A stretch of DNA of 6,815 nt from Desulfobulbaceae bacterium (GCA_026990725.1 JALXCX010000159.1:1-6815); one strand, 5' to 3'; shown: positions 1 through 6,815, counted from the first letter of the stretch. Numbers and translations: made by a program. Notes: a model not told the origin generated them from the letters alone.

Positions 1-3000
1 TGCGCCAACGGTTGCGGCAGACACTTGATGCGTTTAACCAAGAGCAGGATGATGATCTCCTCCAACGCCTTGCAGACAACACTGCCAACAAAAAAGAAGC
101 ACAGATCCTGCTCACAGACGCCCTTACCCGTATGGACGAGGCTGCCATTTTTACCATTCACTCCTTTTGCCAGCGAATGCTACAGGAACACGCTTTTGAA
201 TCAGGCAGTCCCTTTACCATGGATCTGCTGGACAATGAGCAACCCCTGCGACAACGGGTGATCGAAGATTTCTGGCGCCAACATTTTTATTCGGCCTCTG
301 TTGAACACATGGCCTGGATCACCAGCCTCTGGAAAACGCCACAGGACTTGCTCAAGGCACTGGGCAGCCATTGGAACCAACCCCATGCCTGCTTTCTTCC
401 CGCAGTCGACAAGACTATTCTGGCTGAAAACGAACAGCTCCTGGACGATCTCTTTACAGCCGCCTGTAAAGTGTGGCAGGATGCAGAAACAGAAATCATC
501 GACCTTCTTGAGAGTGCTGTCAAAGAAAAACGCATCTCAAGCGCCAAGAAGAAATACAGCCCCGCCCAACTGCAAATGGCAACCGAGGCTATGCAACTTC
601 TTGTTGCCCGGGACCAGGCCCCTTCCCTGCTTCCGGAGATTCTTCTCCTGTTTACCGCCGGATATATCAGGGATTCCCTTTTAAAAAAAGCGAAAGGCGT
701 AGCTCCGGAACACCATTTTTTTACCCTCTTTGACCGACTGTATAAACAGCACCAGAAGCTTGTCATCCTTCGCCGCAGTCATATCCTCCAGACGGCCCGC
801 ACTTATCTGCTTGCAGAGCTTGCCAGGCGCAAACAAAATTTGGCCCAGCTCTCTTTTCAAGACCTGCTCAGCCATTTAAACGCAGCCCTTCATCGCACAG
901 GCGGGCAAAGACTGGCATTAAGCATTGGCAAACGATTCCCGGTGATCATGGTGGATGAGTTTCAGGATACAGACCCGCTCCAGTACGATATTTTTTCCAC
1001 CATTCACAGAAAAAATCCGCACCACAGACTGTTTCTGATAGGGGATCCCAAGCAGGCAATTTACGGCTTTCGGGGAGCAGACATCTTCACCTATCTGAAG
1101 GCCAGAGAGGAAACCGTGCCGGATAAACGGCAAACCATGGCCACCAATTACCGGGCCTCTGCCAGCATGGTGGCTGCAGTCAACCATCTTTTCAACCGTG
1201 AAAACTCCTTTCTTATCAGTGCGACCCGCATACCCTTTACCCCGGTACAGGCCGCAGGTCTGGCCGACAGAGCCCCACTGCTCATAGATCAGGAACAGCC
1301 AGACCCTTTGCAATGCCTGGTGCTCCCGGAAACAGAAAAAAAGGCCGGACTGGCAAAATATGAGGCCCAGGAATACGCTGCCTGCGCCTGCGCCCGTAGA
1401 ATTGCCGAGCTGCTGAGCCTGGCAGAGCAGGACAGAGCCATGCTGGCGGGTCACCGGCTTGCAGCCGGAGACATTGCCGTGCTTGTCCGGACGCACCGGG
1501 AAGCCGCCGAGGCGCGCAGGGCATTGCAGAAAGCGGGTATTGCCAGTGTCTACCTGTCACAGGACTCTGTGTTTGATACACAGGAAGCACGACAACTGGT
1601 TTTTCTACTGGCCGCCTTTGCCAGTGCGGGCAACAGCGGCCAGATCAGAACAGCTCTTGCCACAGAGCTTATGGGCTGTACTGCAGCAGAACTTGACGAC
1701 ATAGGGCATGACGAAAAAAGGTGGGAAGAAATCATCAGCAGCATGAACAGCTATAACACGCTTATTCAACGATATGGCTTTTTTACCATGTTTCAACAGC
1801 TGCTGGCCGACAGAATGATTGTCCCCAGGATACTCGCCGGTACAGAGGGAGAACGTAAAATGACCAATTTTCTCCATCTTGCAGATCTTCTTCAAGAGGC
1901 GGGTCAGAAGATCTCCGGCACCGATAAGCTGTTATCCTGGCTGGTTGATCAGATCGAAAACCAGGAAAGCATGGCTGACAACAGACAGCTCCGGCTTGAA
2001 AGCGACGGAAATCTGGTTGCCATTGTCACAATTCACAAAGCCAAAGGCATGGAATACCCGGTTGTCTTTCTTCCCTTTCTCTGGTCGGCACGTCCCTGCA
2101 CACCAAACGAGACACTCAGCTTTCATCCTGAAAACAGCGCAGAGAAGCTCTATGTTGACCTGGGCACCGGTGATGAACATCATTTGCAGTTGGCAGAAAA
2201 AGAACGCCTTGCCGAAGATATGAGACTTCTCTACGTGGCATTTACCCGGGCTAAATACCTCTGTTACTACTGCCTGGGTAAAATTAATAAATTCAGGGAG
2301 AGCGCCCTTGCTCACCTGCTGAGCCTCCCCGCAGCCGACAGCGTGCCACACCAGGCTGACATTCCCTGGCATGATTCTGTGGCAACATACAGCATTACCA
2401 GGACGCTGCAGAACAAAAATCTTGCTGCGGCTGTATTTTCCGGCTCAATAGATACCAGCTGGCAGATCACCAGCTATTCCAAACTTGTCCGTCACCATGA
2501 CCCGCAACCGGAACGTCCAGATTATGACCAGTACCTCGCCCTGGAAAGCCGAACAACGTCTTTTGACCCGTTTGGCTTTCCCAAAGGAGCTGCCGCCGGA
2601 ACCTGCCTGCATACCATTTTTGAAAAGATCAGTTTCACAGACCCGGCAAACCATGAGCAGATCATTGCCACAGCCCTGGAGAATGCCGGTTTTGATGTGG
2701 TCTGGCAGCCTGTTGTCACGCACTGGATCAACGATATCCTGCACACTGAGATGGACAAAGCGTTGTCACTCAAGATGCTCAGCGAGAAAGACAAACTCAA
2801 CGAAATGGGTTTCTATTTCCCTTTACACTCTGTTAATATACAAGGCTTTAATCAGGTCCTGGAACAGTTTTCCTTTGCTCCTTTACCCGAGAATCAGGGC
2901 ACTCTGAAAGGATTAATGGTCGGCTTTATTGATCTTGTTTTCCGCCATGGCGGGAAGTATTATCTTGCCGATTATAAATCAAACTATCTGGGCAGTAATC

Positions 3001-3260
3001 CAGAGGATTACCGTACTCGGCTGCTGCAAGATGCCATGCTCGAACACCGCTACGATCTGCAATATCTTATTTATACCGTGGCCCTGTACAGATTTCTCAG
3101 GCAACGCATTGTAGACTTTTCCTATGCACGCCATTTTGGCGGAGTTTTCTATCTCTTTCTACGAGGCATGAATCCTGCTTATCCACCAGGTACAGGAATT
3201 TTTTCCGCACGTCCAGCCTTTGAGCTTATTGACCAGCTCGACCAGTGTTGTTCCACTTAA
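1..3260 (+). CDS. recB: RecB, exodeoxyribonuclease V beta subunit (5'-truncated by window edge)
   Basis: RecB is the 3'-5' helicase and only nuclease subunit of RecBCD, which processes double-strand DNA ends for recombination and degrades foreign linear DNA in the cytoplasm. The frame is open to base 1, so the TTG at 12 is an internal codon and the true start lies upstream. Counting from that TTG as residue 1, visible superfamily 1 motifs are Ia-like FTIHSFCQRML (47-57), Walker B DEFQ (315-318), motif III GDPKQAIYGFRG (344-355), motif V-like TIHKAKGMEYP (673-683) and motif VI LLYVAFTRAK (739-748). The C-terminal RecB nuclease domain has H867, D974, D987 and K989; the 13 and 2 residue spacing of the last three matches E. 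coli D1067/D1080/K1082. A QYLIYTVALY helix and the FYLFLRGM segment follow. By that offset about 90 N-terminal residues, including Walker A, are missing. No recD follows on this strand. RecB rather than AddA is favoured by FTIHSFCQRML and the C-terminal FLRGM region. Confidence 0.95.
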   Translation, partial: RQRLRQTLDAFNQEQDDDLLQRLADNTANKKEAQILLTDALTRMDEAAIFTIHSFCQRMLQEHAFESGSPFTMDLLDNEQPLRQRVIEDFWRQHFYSASVEHMAWITSLWKTPQDLLKALGSHWNQPHACFLPAVDKTILAENEQLLDDLFTAACKVWQDAETEIIDLLESAVKEKRISSAKKKYSPAQLQMATEAMQLLVARDQAPSLLPEILLLFTAGYIRDSLLKKAKGVAPEHHFFTLFDRLYKQHQKLVILRRSHILQTARTYLLAELARRKQNLAQLSFQDLLSHLNAALHRTGGQRLALSIGKRFPVIMVDEFQDTDPLQYDIFSTIHRKNPHHRLFLIGDPKQAIYGFRGADIFTYLKAREETVPDKRQTMATNYRASASMVAAVNHLFNRENSFLISATRIPFTPVQAAGLADRAPLLIDQEQPDPLQCLVLPETEKKAGLAKYEAQEYAACACARRIAELLSLAEQDRAMLAGHRLAAGDIAVLVRTHREAAEARRALQKAGIASVYLSQDSVFDTQEARQLVFLLAAFASAGNSGQIRTALATELMGCTAAELDDIGHDEKRWEEIISSMNSYNTLIQRYGFFTMFQQLLADRMIVPRILAGTEGERKMTNFLHLADLLQEAGQKISGTDKLLSWLVDQIENQESMADNRQLRLESDGNLVAIVTIHKAKGMEYPVVFLPFLWSARPCTPNETLSFHPENSAEKLYVDLGTGDEHHLQLAEKERLAEDMRLLYVAFTRAKYLCYYCLGKINKFRESALAHLLSLPAADSVPHQADIPWHDSVATYSITRTLQNKNLAAAVFSGSIDTSWQITSYSKLVRHHDPQPERPDYDQYLALESRTTSFDPFGFPKGAAAGTCLHTIFEKISFTDPANHEQIIATALENAGFDVVWQPVVTHWINDILHTEMDKALSLKMLSEKDKLNEMGFYFPLHSVNIQGFNQVLEQFSFAPLPENQGTLKGLMVGFIDLVFRHGGKYYLADYKSNYLGSNPEDYRTRLLQDAMLEHRYDLQYLIYTVALYRFLRQRIVDFSYARHFGGVFYLFLRGMNPAYPPGTGIFSARPAFELIDQLDQCCST

Positions 3261-3278
3261 ACAACCGGCACCGTTCTG

Positions 3279-3293
3279 CCTGAGTCACTCAGG
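3279..3293. repeat. 15-bp dyad CCTGAGT-C-ACTCAGG downstream of recB
   Basis: A perfect 7-bp inverted repeat with a single central base lies 18 bp after the recB stop. As RNA it would form a small hairpin with a 3-base loop (CCTGAG/CTCAGG). There is no run of T after it, so it does not look like an intrinsic terminator. It could be a protein-binding dyad, an RNA 3'-end stabiliser, or chance. The symmetry is seen directly; no function is claimed. Confidence 0.4.
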
Positions 3294-3347
3294 AACCAAA
3301 GCACCAATTTCAGATTCTGCTTACACTGCTATTTTGATCTAAAACGT

Positions 3348-3388
3348 AAAAAGCCCTCTGATCATCTGATCAGAGGGCTTTCTCTTTC
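3348..3388. terminator. Bidirectional intrinsic terminator between recB and dsrP
   Basis: A perfect palindrome, AAAGCCCTCTGATCA (3350-3364) with its exact complement at 3367-3381, separated by two bases, gives a stem of about 14 bp with a GC-rich base and a tetraloop. Read on the - strand, the stem is followed by a run of five T (3348-3352), the classic terminator form for the dsr operon, whose last gene dsrP stops 18 bp before the right foot of the palindrome. Read on the + strand, it is followed by TTTCTCTTTC, a weaker pyrimidine tract that could end recB transcription. Its place between two converging genes supports a shared terminator. Confidence 0.88.
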
Positions 3389-3405
3389 AAAAAACTGTCA
3401 ACGGC

Positions 3406-4581
3406 TCAGGCTTCTATCTCATGTTCAACTGATATGGCTATTTTGTAGAGCACTGTCAGGACAAACGCACCCATGGCCCAGATGCCAATGGTTATGAAAA
3501 TTTCATTTGCCGATGGATAATACTCGACTACTTCATCAAGCGGCGTCGGGACAAAACCACCTAAAACAAACCCCACACCCTTATCAAGCCAGAACGAGAT
3601 AAAAATCAGGGCGCAACCAAGCCCCATCCAAATATCATTTTTATTCTTTCTAAAATAAGGCAACCCGAGAAAAAGGAGACCAACACAAAACAGAAGAACA
3701 AATGATCTCATGAAAGGAACAAGATTATTGTAGATGTGGCCATGATGCTCAAGCCCGAAAAAAAGATATTCGATAGTATGTTTATGGCCGGGGATATGTG
3801 AATAATAGCCGACAAAAAACTCGAGCCCGACAAAGAAAACATTGATCAAGGCCGCATAAATAATAATGGTGACCATCTTGTCCAGGGCTTTTTTCCCCGC
3901 ATCAAAATTAGCGACCCGACGCAGTATAAGAGCCACCACAACAATGAGTGCCGGACCCGCAGCAAAAGCAGAGGCCAGAAAACGAGGAGCAACAATGGCA
4001 GACAACCAGAAATGACGCCCCGGAAGTCCACAGTAAAGCATAGCGGTTACCGTATGAATAGAAACGGCAAAAGGAATGGAAAGATAAACAAAGAAATAAA
4101 TCCACCTGGGAGGATGAATCCCCTTGCGCTCAGAAGTTAAAATGAACCAGCCACAGAGTATATTCAAAAACAGGTACCCATTGAGCACAATCATGTCATA
4201 AAACAGCATGGAACGAGGTTGCGCATGAAATATCACATTGAGCATGCGCATCGGCTGTCCCAGATCGACCACAATAAATGTCAGGCACATAAGCAGAGCC
4301 GCTATGGCCAGAAACTCTCCTAATATGGTTATTCTGGCAAAGGCCTTGTAGTCATGTATGTAGTAAGGCAGGACAAGCATTACGCCTCCGGCCGCGACAC
4401 CAACCAGAAAGGTAAATTGGGAGATATACAGGCCCCAGGAGACATCACGGCTCATGCCGGTCAACCCAAGACCATAATTAAATTGTCGCACATAACAAAG
4501 AGCGGCAATGGACATGAGCACACCTAGAAAGGCAAGCCACATCCAGTAATAACTGTTTCCTTTTAGTGCTTTTTCAAACAT
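3406..4581 (-). CDS. dsrP: DsrP, NrfD-family integral membrane subunit of DsrMKJOP
   Basis: DsrP (391 aa) is the integral membrane subunit that, with the periplasmic DsrO and DsrJ, forms the quinone-linked module of the Dsr membrane complex. Ten hydrophobic helices are visible by eye at about 11-31, 48-74, 84-107, 125-148, 160-183, 194-220, 235-260, 283-309, 316-340 and 359-383, as expected for the long NrfD/PsrC-like members. The SIHTVTA segment (174-180) in helix 5 is typical of the family. Charged residues inside helices (E89, D106, H176, E254, D333) are candidates for quinone binding or proton transfer; this is inference. The ATG at 4581 follows the dsrO stop by 9 bp, with a GAGG Shine-Dalgarno in the gap, so translation is probably coupled to dsrO. 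It is the last gene before the terminator. Calling it DsrP rather than another NrfD homologue (HybB, PsrC, Hmc subunit) rests mainly on the dsrK-J-O context. Confidence 0.93.
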   Translation of the reverse strand: MFEKALKGNSYYWMWLAFLGVLMSIAALCYVRQFNYGLGLTGMSRDVSWGLYISQFTFLVGVAAGGVMLVLPYYIHDYKAFARITILGEFLAIAALLMCLTFIVVDLGQPMRMLNVIFHAQPRSMLFYDMIVLNGYLFLNILCGWFILTSERKGIHPPRWIYFFVYLSIPFAVSIHTVTAMLYCGLPGRHFWLSAIVAPRFLASAFAAGPALIVVVALILRRVANFDAGKKALDKMVTIIIYAALINVFFVGLEFFVGYYSHIPGHKHTIEYLFFGLEHHGHIYNNLVPFMRSFVLLFCVGLLFLGLPYFRKNKNDIWMGLGCALIFISFWLDKGVGFVLGGFVPTPLDEVVEYYPSANEIFITIGIWAMGAFVLTVLYKIAISVEHEIEA

Positions 4582-4586
4582 GGCGA

Positions 4587-4590
4587 CCTC
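4587..4590 (-). promoter_or_regulatory. Ribosome binding site of dsrP, abutting the dsrO stop codon
   Basis: GAGG on the - strand begins directly after the dsrO TGA (4591-4593) and ends 5 bases before the dsrP ATG. Ribosomes finishing dsrO would sit over this site, which suggests translational coupling between the two partner subunits. Confidence 0.6.
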
Positions 4591-5448
4591 TCACACTATA
4601 TAAAAGACTGAAGGATGGGTGCCCAGTGAGGGCTTACGCTGAATGGTATAGTTGGCTTTCAGCACTTTTCTGATTTCAGAATTGGGATCATTCAAATTAC
4701 CGAAAATAAGCGCTTTACTTGAGCCACAAGCCTTAACACAGGCAGGTTGTTTGCCAAGTCCTACACGCTCTGCGCAAAAATTACATTTTTCAACAACACC
4801 CCGCATCCGGGTCGGAAATCTTTTGTTTATGGCACTCATATCAAGACCTCCCCTTGGATCACGCCAGTTAAAACTGCGCATTCCGTAGGGACAGGCAGCC
4901 ATACAGAACCGGCAGCCAATACAGCGATGATAATCCATGGCAACAATACCTTCTTTATTCTTAAACGTTGCCCGTGTCGGACAGGCCCGGACACAGGGCG
5001 GACTATCGCAGTGGTTACACATGACCAGGACTTCATGGTCCATGGTGGCACGATCCTTATGATACTGGGAATGCTCGGTAAAAGCATTTTCATATCCTGT
5101 CATCCAGGTCCACTTTATCTCATCTTTTTTATCAGGAAAAGAAGGGACATTATGGGTGCTGTGACAGGCCTTGACTACCTTTTCGCCGAGAGAGGGATTG
5201 GCTCTAAATTTCCTCAGATCAATCACCATGCCCAATCTGGTTCCGGATCTGGCTGAATTCTCGTGAGCATCATGGCCGGCTCCTGCCGCAGCATGTTCGG
5301 TGCCGTGGCCGGGCTCGACCTCATGGGCAGCCCGTGCGCCAGCAGGACTACTTCCGGAGATTAACTTATCAACAACAGCAGTTCCTCCCAGGCCAGCCAG
5401 CGTTGAGACACCTGCAATTTTGAGGAAGTCTCTTCTCTTTTTATCCAT
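4591..5448 (-). CDS. dsrO: DsrO, Tat-exported periplasmic iron-sulfur subunit of DsrMKJOP
   Basis: DsrO (285 aa) carries electrons in the periplasm between DsrP and the DsrJ cytochrome. The N-terminus has a twin-arginine signal (RRDFLK, R5-R6) with a hydrophobic stretch and an ARA cleavage-like site near residue 40. Twelve cysteines fit three [4Fe-4S] clusters: C144/C147/C152/C156, C176/C179/C182/C186 and C222/C225/C237/C241. The N-terminal position that holds a fourth four-cysteine motif in NrfC/HybA-type relatives keeps only C95, consistent with the three-cluster count described for DsrO. Residues 41-63 form an Ala/Gly/His-rich linker (H42, H48, H52, H59, H62). The ATG at 5448 is supported by AAGGAGGAG upstream and by placing the Tat motif at the very start. 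It lies 23 bp after dsrJ. Sequence alone would also allow another DMSO-reductase-type FeS subunit; the neighbours settle the name. Confidence 0.94.
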   Translation of the reverse strand: MDKKRRDFLKIAGVSTLAGLGGTAVVDKLISGSSPAGARAAHEVEPGHGTEHAAAGAGHDAHENSARSGTRLGMVIDLRKFRANPSLGEKVVKACHSTHNVPSFPDKKDEIKWTWMTGYENAFTEHSQYHKDRATMDHEVLVMCNHCDSPPCVRACPTRATFKNKEGIVAMDYHRCIGCRFCMAACPYGMRSFNWRDPRGGLDMSAINKRFPTRMRGVVEKCNFCAERVGLGKQPACVKACGSSKALIFGNLNDPNSEIRKVLKANYTIQRKPSLGTHPSVFYIV

Positions 5449-5456
5449 TAGTACAT

Positions 5457-5465
5457 CTCCTCCTT
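5457..5465 (-). promoter_or_regulatory. Ribosome binding site of dsrO
   Basis: A strong AAGGAGGAG on the - strand lies 8 bases upstream of the ATG at 5448 and fixes that start, which also places the twin-arginine motif at residues 5-6. Confidence 0.75.
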
Positions 5466-5471
5466 AACGGC

Positions 5472-5846
5472 TCACTCGACAGGAGCTACATGACAATCCC
5501 AGCAATATGGCTTAACTGATGCATAGCTGTGGCATTGATCACAAAATTTCTTTTTGCTTGTGTGGCACTGCATACAAGTGTTCATCAAACTCTTCTGGTA
5601 CTTTTTACCACCAATTGTAACGTCAAAAGAACGATCTCCGGTTCGCAGCACTTTGTCGCGCCACTCATTAAGGAGCTGCATATGTTTTGCCCTCATCTCG
5701 CTTGCCGGCAACACACATTCCTTGGCATCCTTTGGCAACTCAACTTTGGGTACCGCCCCGGCTTTTCCGTGGTTGTACCAGATGGGAAACGTGACAAACA
5801 GGACAAAAAGCAAAAGCCCTGTAATTATCTTACCACCATCATACAT
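5472..5846 (-). CDS. dsrJ: DsrJ, membrane-anchored triheme cytochrome c of DsrMKJOP
   Basis: DsrJ (124 aa) is a small periplasmic cytochrome c unique to the DsrMKJOP complex. Residues 7-23 (IITGLLLFVLFVTFPIW) form one hydrophobic helix with no clear peptidase site, consistent with an uncleaved signal that stays as an anchor. Three CXXCH heme motifs are clustered at the C-terminus: C91-H95 (CMQCH), C102-H106 (CDQCH) and C115-H119 (CWDCH). C44, in an ECV motif, is the only cysteine outside the heme sites. It matches in position and context the cysteine (C46 in Allochromatium vinosum) implicated as distal ligand of an unusual His/Cys heme. The length and heme count are normal for the family. The ATG at 5846 has a GGAGG site 7 bases upstream. 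The gene lies 27 bp after dsrK and 23 bp before dsrO, with no room for a separate promoter. Confidence 0.95.
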   Translation of the reverse strand: MYDGGKIITGLLLFVLFVTFPIWYNHGKAGAVPKVELPKDAKECVLPASEMRAKHMQLLNEWRDKVLRTGDRSFDVTIGGKKYQKSLMNTCMQCHTSKKKFCDQCHSYASVKPYCWDCHVAPVE

Positions 5847-5853
5847 CTCTAAT

Positions 5854-5858
5854 CCTCC
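5854..5858 (-). promoter_or_regulatory. Ribosome binding site of dsrJ
   Basis: GGAGG on the - strand, 7 bases upstream of the ATG at 5846, within the 27-bp gap after dsrK. It supports the chosen start, which yields a short N-terminus followed by the membrane helix. Confidence 0.75.
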
Positions 5859-5873
5859 ACTTCAGCCGGTATA

Positions 5874-6815
5874 TTAAAATAACAAGGTTCTGAGCCCTTC
5901 TGCTAATTCCTGCCTCTTTTCGCCCTTGATAACCAGTGCATTGCCGACCAACTCACTGACACCTGCTACAGTCACCTCAGGAATCCAGTAGTCCATTAAT
6001 GTAGTCAGCGTTGCCCGATCAATAGCACAGACGGTTGCCAGGGTATTAATGGCATGTTTATCATAAACGTGTTTGACAGCATTAGCCCGCGGCAACCCCG
6101 AACGCATCCGCAGTTCCATAATTTCGTCTGTATTCAGGGCCGTTCCGGATCCACAGCAGAACGTTTTTTCACGAATAGTATTTTCCGGCATTTCATGCCA
6201 TTGCTCAACAACATGATCAAGCACATACCGGGGTTCCTCAAGAAGCCCCATGGCTCGAGCCGGATTACAGGAATCATGAAAAGTCGCCTTGACATGAGCA
6301 TTACGGCTCTTATCAAGGGTAATGGCCTTATTCTTGATAAGATCAGCAGTAAACTCACTGATATGCACCATTTTTGTTGAGGCCGCATTATCAAACACGG
6401 TCCCGGTAATGGGTGATTTGGGCACCTCAAGGAAGTCCGCAGGGCCGTTCATGGTATCCATGTACTGATGGACAACACGCCACATATGCCCGCACTCGCC
6501 GCCAAGAATCCACTTCACACCAAGACGCTCAGCCTCCGCATACATTTTGCCGTTGAGCTTTTTCATCATCTCATTGGAGGTGAATAAACCAAAGTTTCCA
6601 CCTTCAGAGGCATAGGTTGACCAGGTATAATCAAGACCAATAGCCTCAAACAGCAGCAAATAGCCCATGCAGGTAAACAAACCCGGTTCTGCAAAAACGT
6701 CAGCTGATGGGGTAATAAATAACACCTCAGCCCCTTTACGGTTAAAGGTTGGTTCAATCTTGACGCCGGTCAAACCTTCAATGTCTTCACAAAGAAAGTC
6801 AACATTGCCCTTAAA
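5874..6815 (-). CDS. dsrK: DsrK, HdrD-like CCG-domain subunit of DsrMKJOP (N-terminus beyond window)
   Basis: DsrK is the cytoplasmic catalytic subunit related to heterodisulfide reductase HdrD. With the cytochrome b DsrM it is thought to reduce the DsrC trisulfide. The frame stays open to base 6815, so the TTG at 6773 is internal; about 313 C-terminal residues are visible. Counting from that TTG, the C-terminal cysteine-rich (CCG) domain has HDSC (C169), FCCGSG (C206-C207) and C249 in a CAID segment, a CX36CCX41CXXD arrangement in which the usual final CXXC cysteine is Asp252. A preceding, more degenerate repeat shows C35 and C94 (GGECGH), with GG at the expected CC position. The ferredoxin-type cluster motifs expected in DsrK would lie in the missing part. 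The next gene downstream is dsrJ, 27 bp away; dsrM is expected upstream. Another HdrD-like protein (TmcB, HmcF) is possible from this fragment alone, but the J-O-P neighbours make DsrK far more likely. Confidence 0.92.
   Translation of the reverse strand, partial: FKGNVDFLCEDIEGLTGVKIEPTFNRKGAEVLFITPSADVFAEPGLFTCMGYLLLFEAIGLDYTWSTYASEGGNFGLFTSNEMMKKLNGKMYAEAERLGVKWILGGECGHMWRVVHQYMDTMNGPADFLEVPKSPITGTVFDNAASTKMVHISEFTADLIKNKAITLDKSRNAHVKATFHDSCNPARAMGLLEEPRYVLDHVVEQWHEMPENTIREKTFCCGSGTALNTDEIMELRMRSGLPRANAVKHVYDKHAINTLATVCAIDRATLTTLMDYWIPEVTVAGVSELVGNALVIKGEKRQELAEGLRTLLF

Noticed and set aside
12..14. TTG as a possible start codon of recB
   Set aside because: The frame stays open to the window edge, and starting here would drop the Walker A motif that RecB needs, so it is an internal Leu codon.
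287..766. 159-codon open frame on the - strand inside recB
   Set aside because: Antisense to recB with low-complexity Ser/Arg-rich translation and no domain; a shadow frame.
918..1496. 192-codon open frame on the - strand inside recB
   Set aside because: It is fully antisense to conserved RecB helicase motifs, and its translation shows no recognisable domain.
3261..3405. Possible small gene, tRNA or sRNA between recB and dsrP
   Set aside because: The gap is only 145 bp, has no tRNA-like fold or coding signal, and is largely explained by the dyad and terminator.
4747..5256. 169-codon open frame on the + strand opposite dsrO
   Set aside because: It overlaps the cysteine-cluster region of dsrO and encodes no recognisable protein; it is a shadow of the dsrO codon pattern.
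5529..5877. Two 107-codon + strand frames opposite dsrJ
   Set aside because: dsrJ has three heme motifs, a membrane anchor and a good ribosome binding site; the opposite frames have no support.
6771..6773. TTG (- strand) as a possible start codon of dsrK
   Set aside because: The frame stays open to base 6815, and the expected N-terminal ferredoxin-type region of DsrK would be missing; it is an internal codon.

Overview
The window fits a Gram-negative, dissimilatory sulfur-metabolising bacterium, most plausibly a sulfate reducer or relative of the Desulfobacterota (for example the Desulfobulbales). Two things point there: a dsrKJOP gene set with no dsrL between dsrK and dsrJ, and a RecB-type (not AddA-type) helicase-nuclease. 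The taxonomic call is inference, because no marker gene is present.

Left half, + strand (1-3260): most of recB, the beta subunit of the RecBCD (exodeoxyribonuclease V) recombination and repair enzyme. It is cut at its 5' end by the window edge. The Walker A motif is therefore not visible, but the remaining helicase motifs and the whole C-terminal nuclease domain are.

Middle (3261-3405): a short gap between converging genes. It holds a small perfect dyad and a strong palindromic hairpin that can end transcription from both sides.

Right half, - strand (6815 down to 3406): dsrK (3' part only), dsrJ, dsrO and dsrP, in that order and tightly spaced (27, 23 and 9 bp). They encode four of the five subunits of the membrane complex DsrMKJOP. 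dsrM would be expected just beyond the right edge. In the known model the complex links the quinone pool and periplasm to cytoplasmic reduction of the DsrC trisulfide made by dissimilatory sulfite reductase. DsrP is the ten-helix quinone-interacting membrane protein, DsrO the Tat-exported iron-sulfur protein, DsrJ the membrane-anchored triheme cytochrome c, and DsrK the cytoplasmic CCG-domain catalytic subunit.

Both edge genes are cut by the window; neither shows a frameshift or internal stop. I found no RNA genes, mobile elements, CRISPR arrays or clear promoters. I see no undescribed system here. The points worth a second look are details inside the Dsr subunits: variant CCG cysteine motifs, a His-rich linker in DsrO, and a lost N-terminal cluster motif in DsrO.
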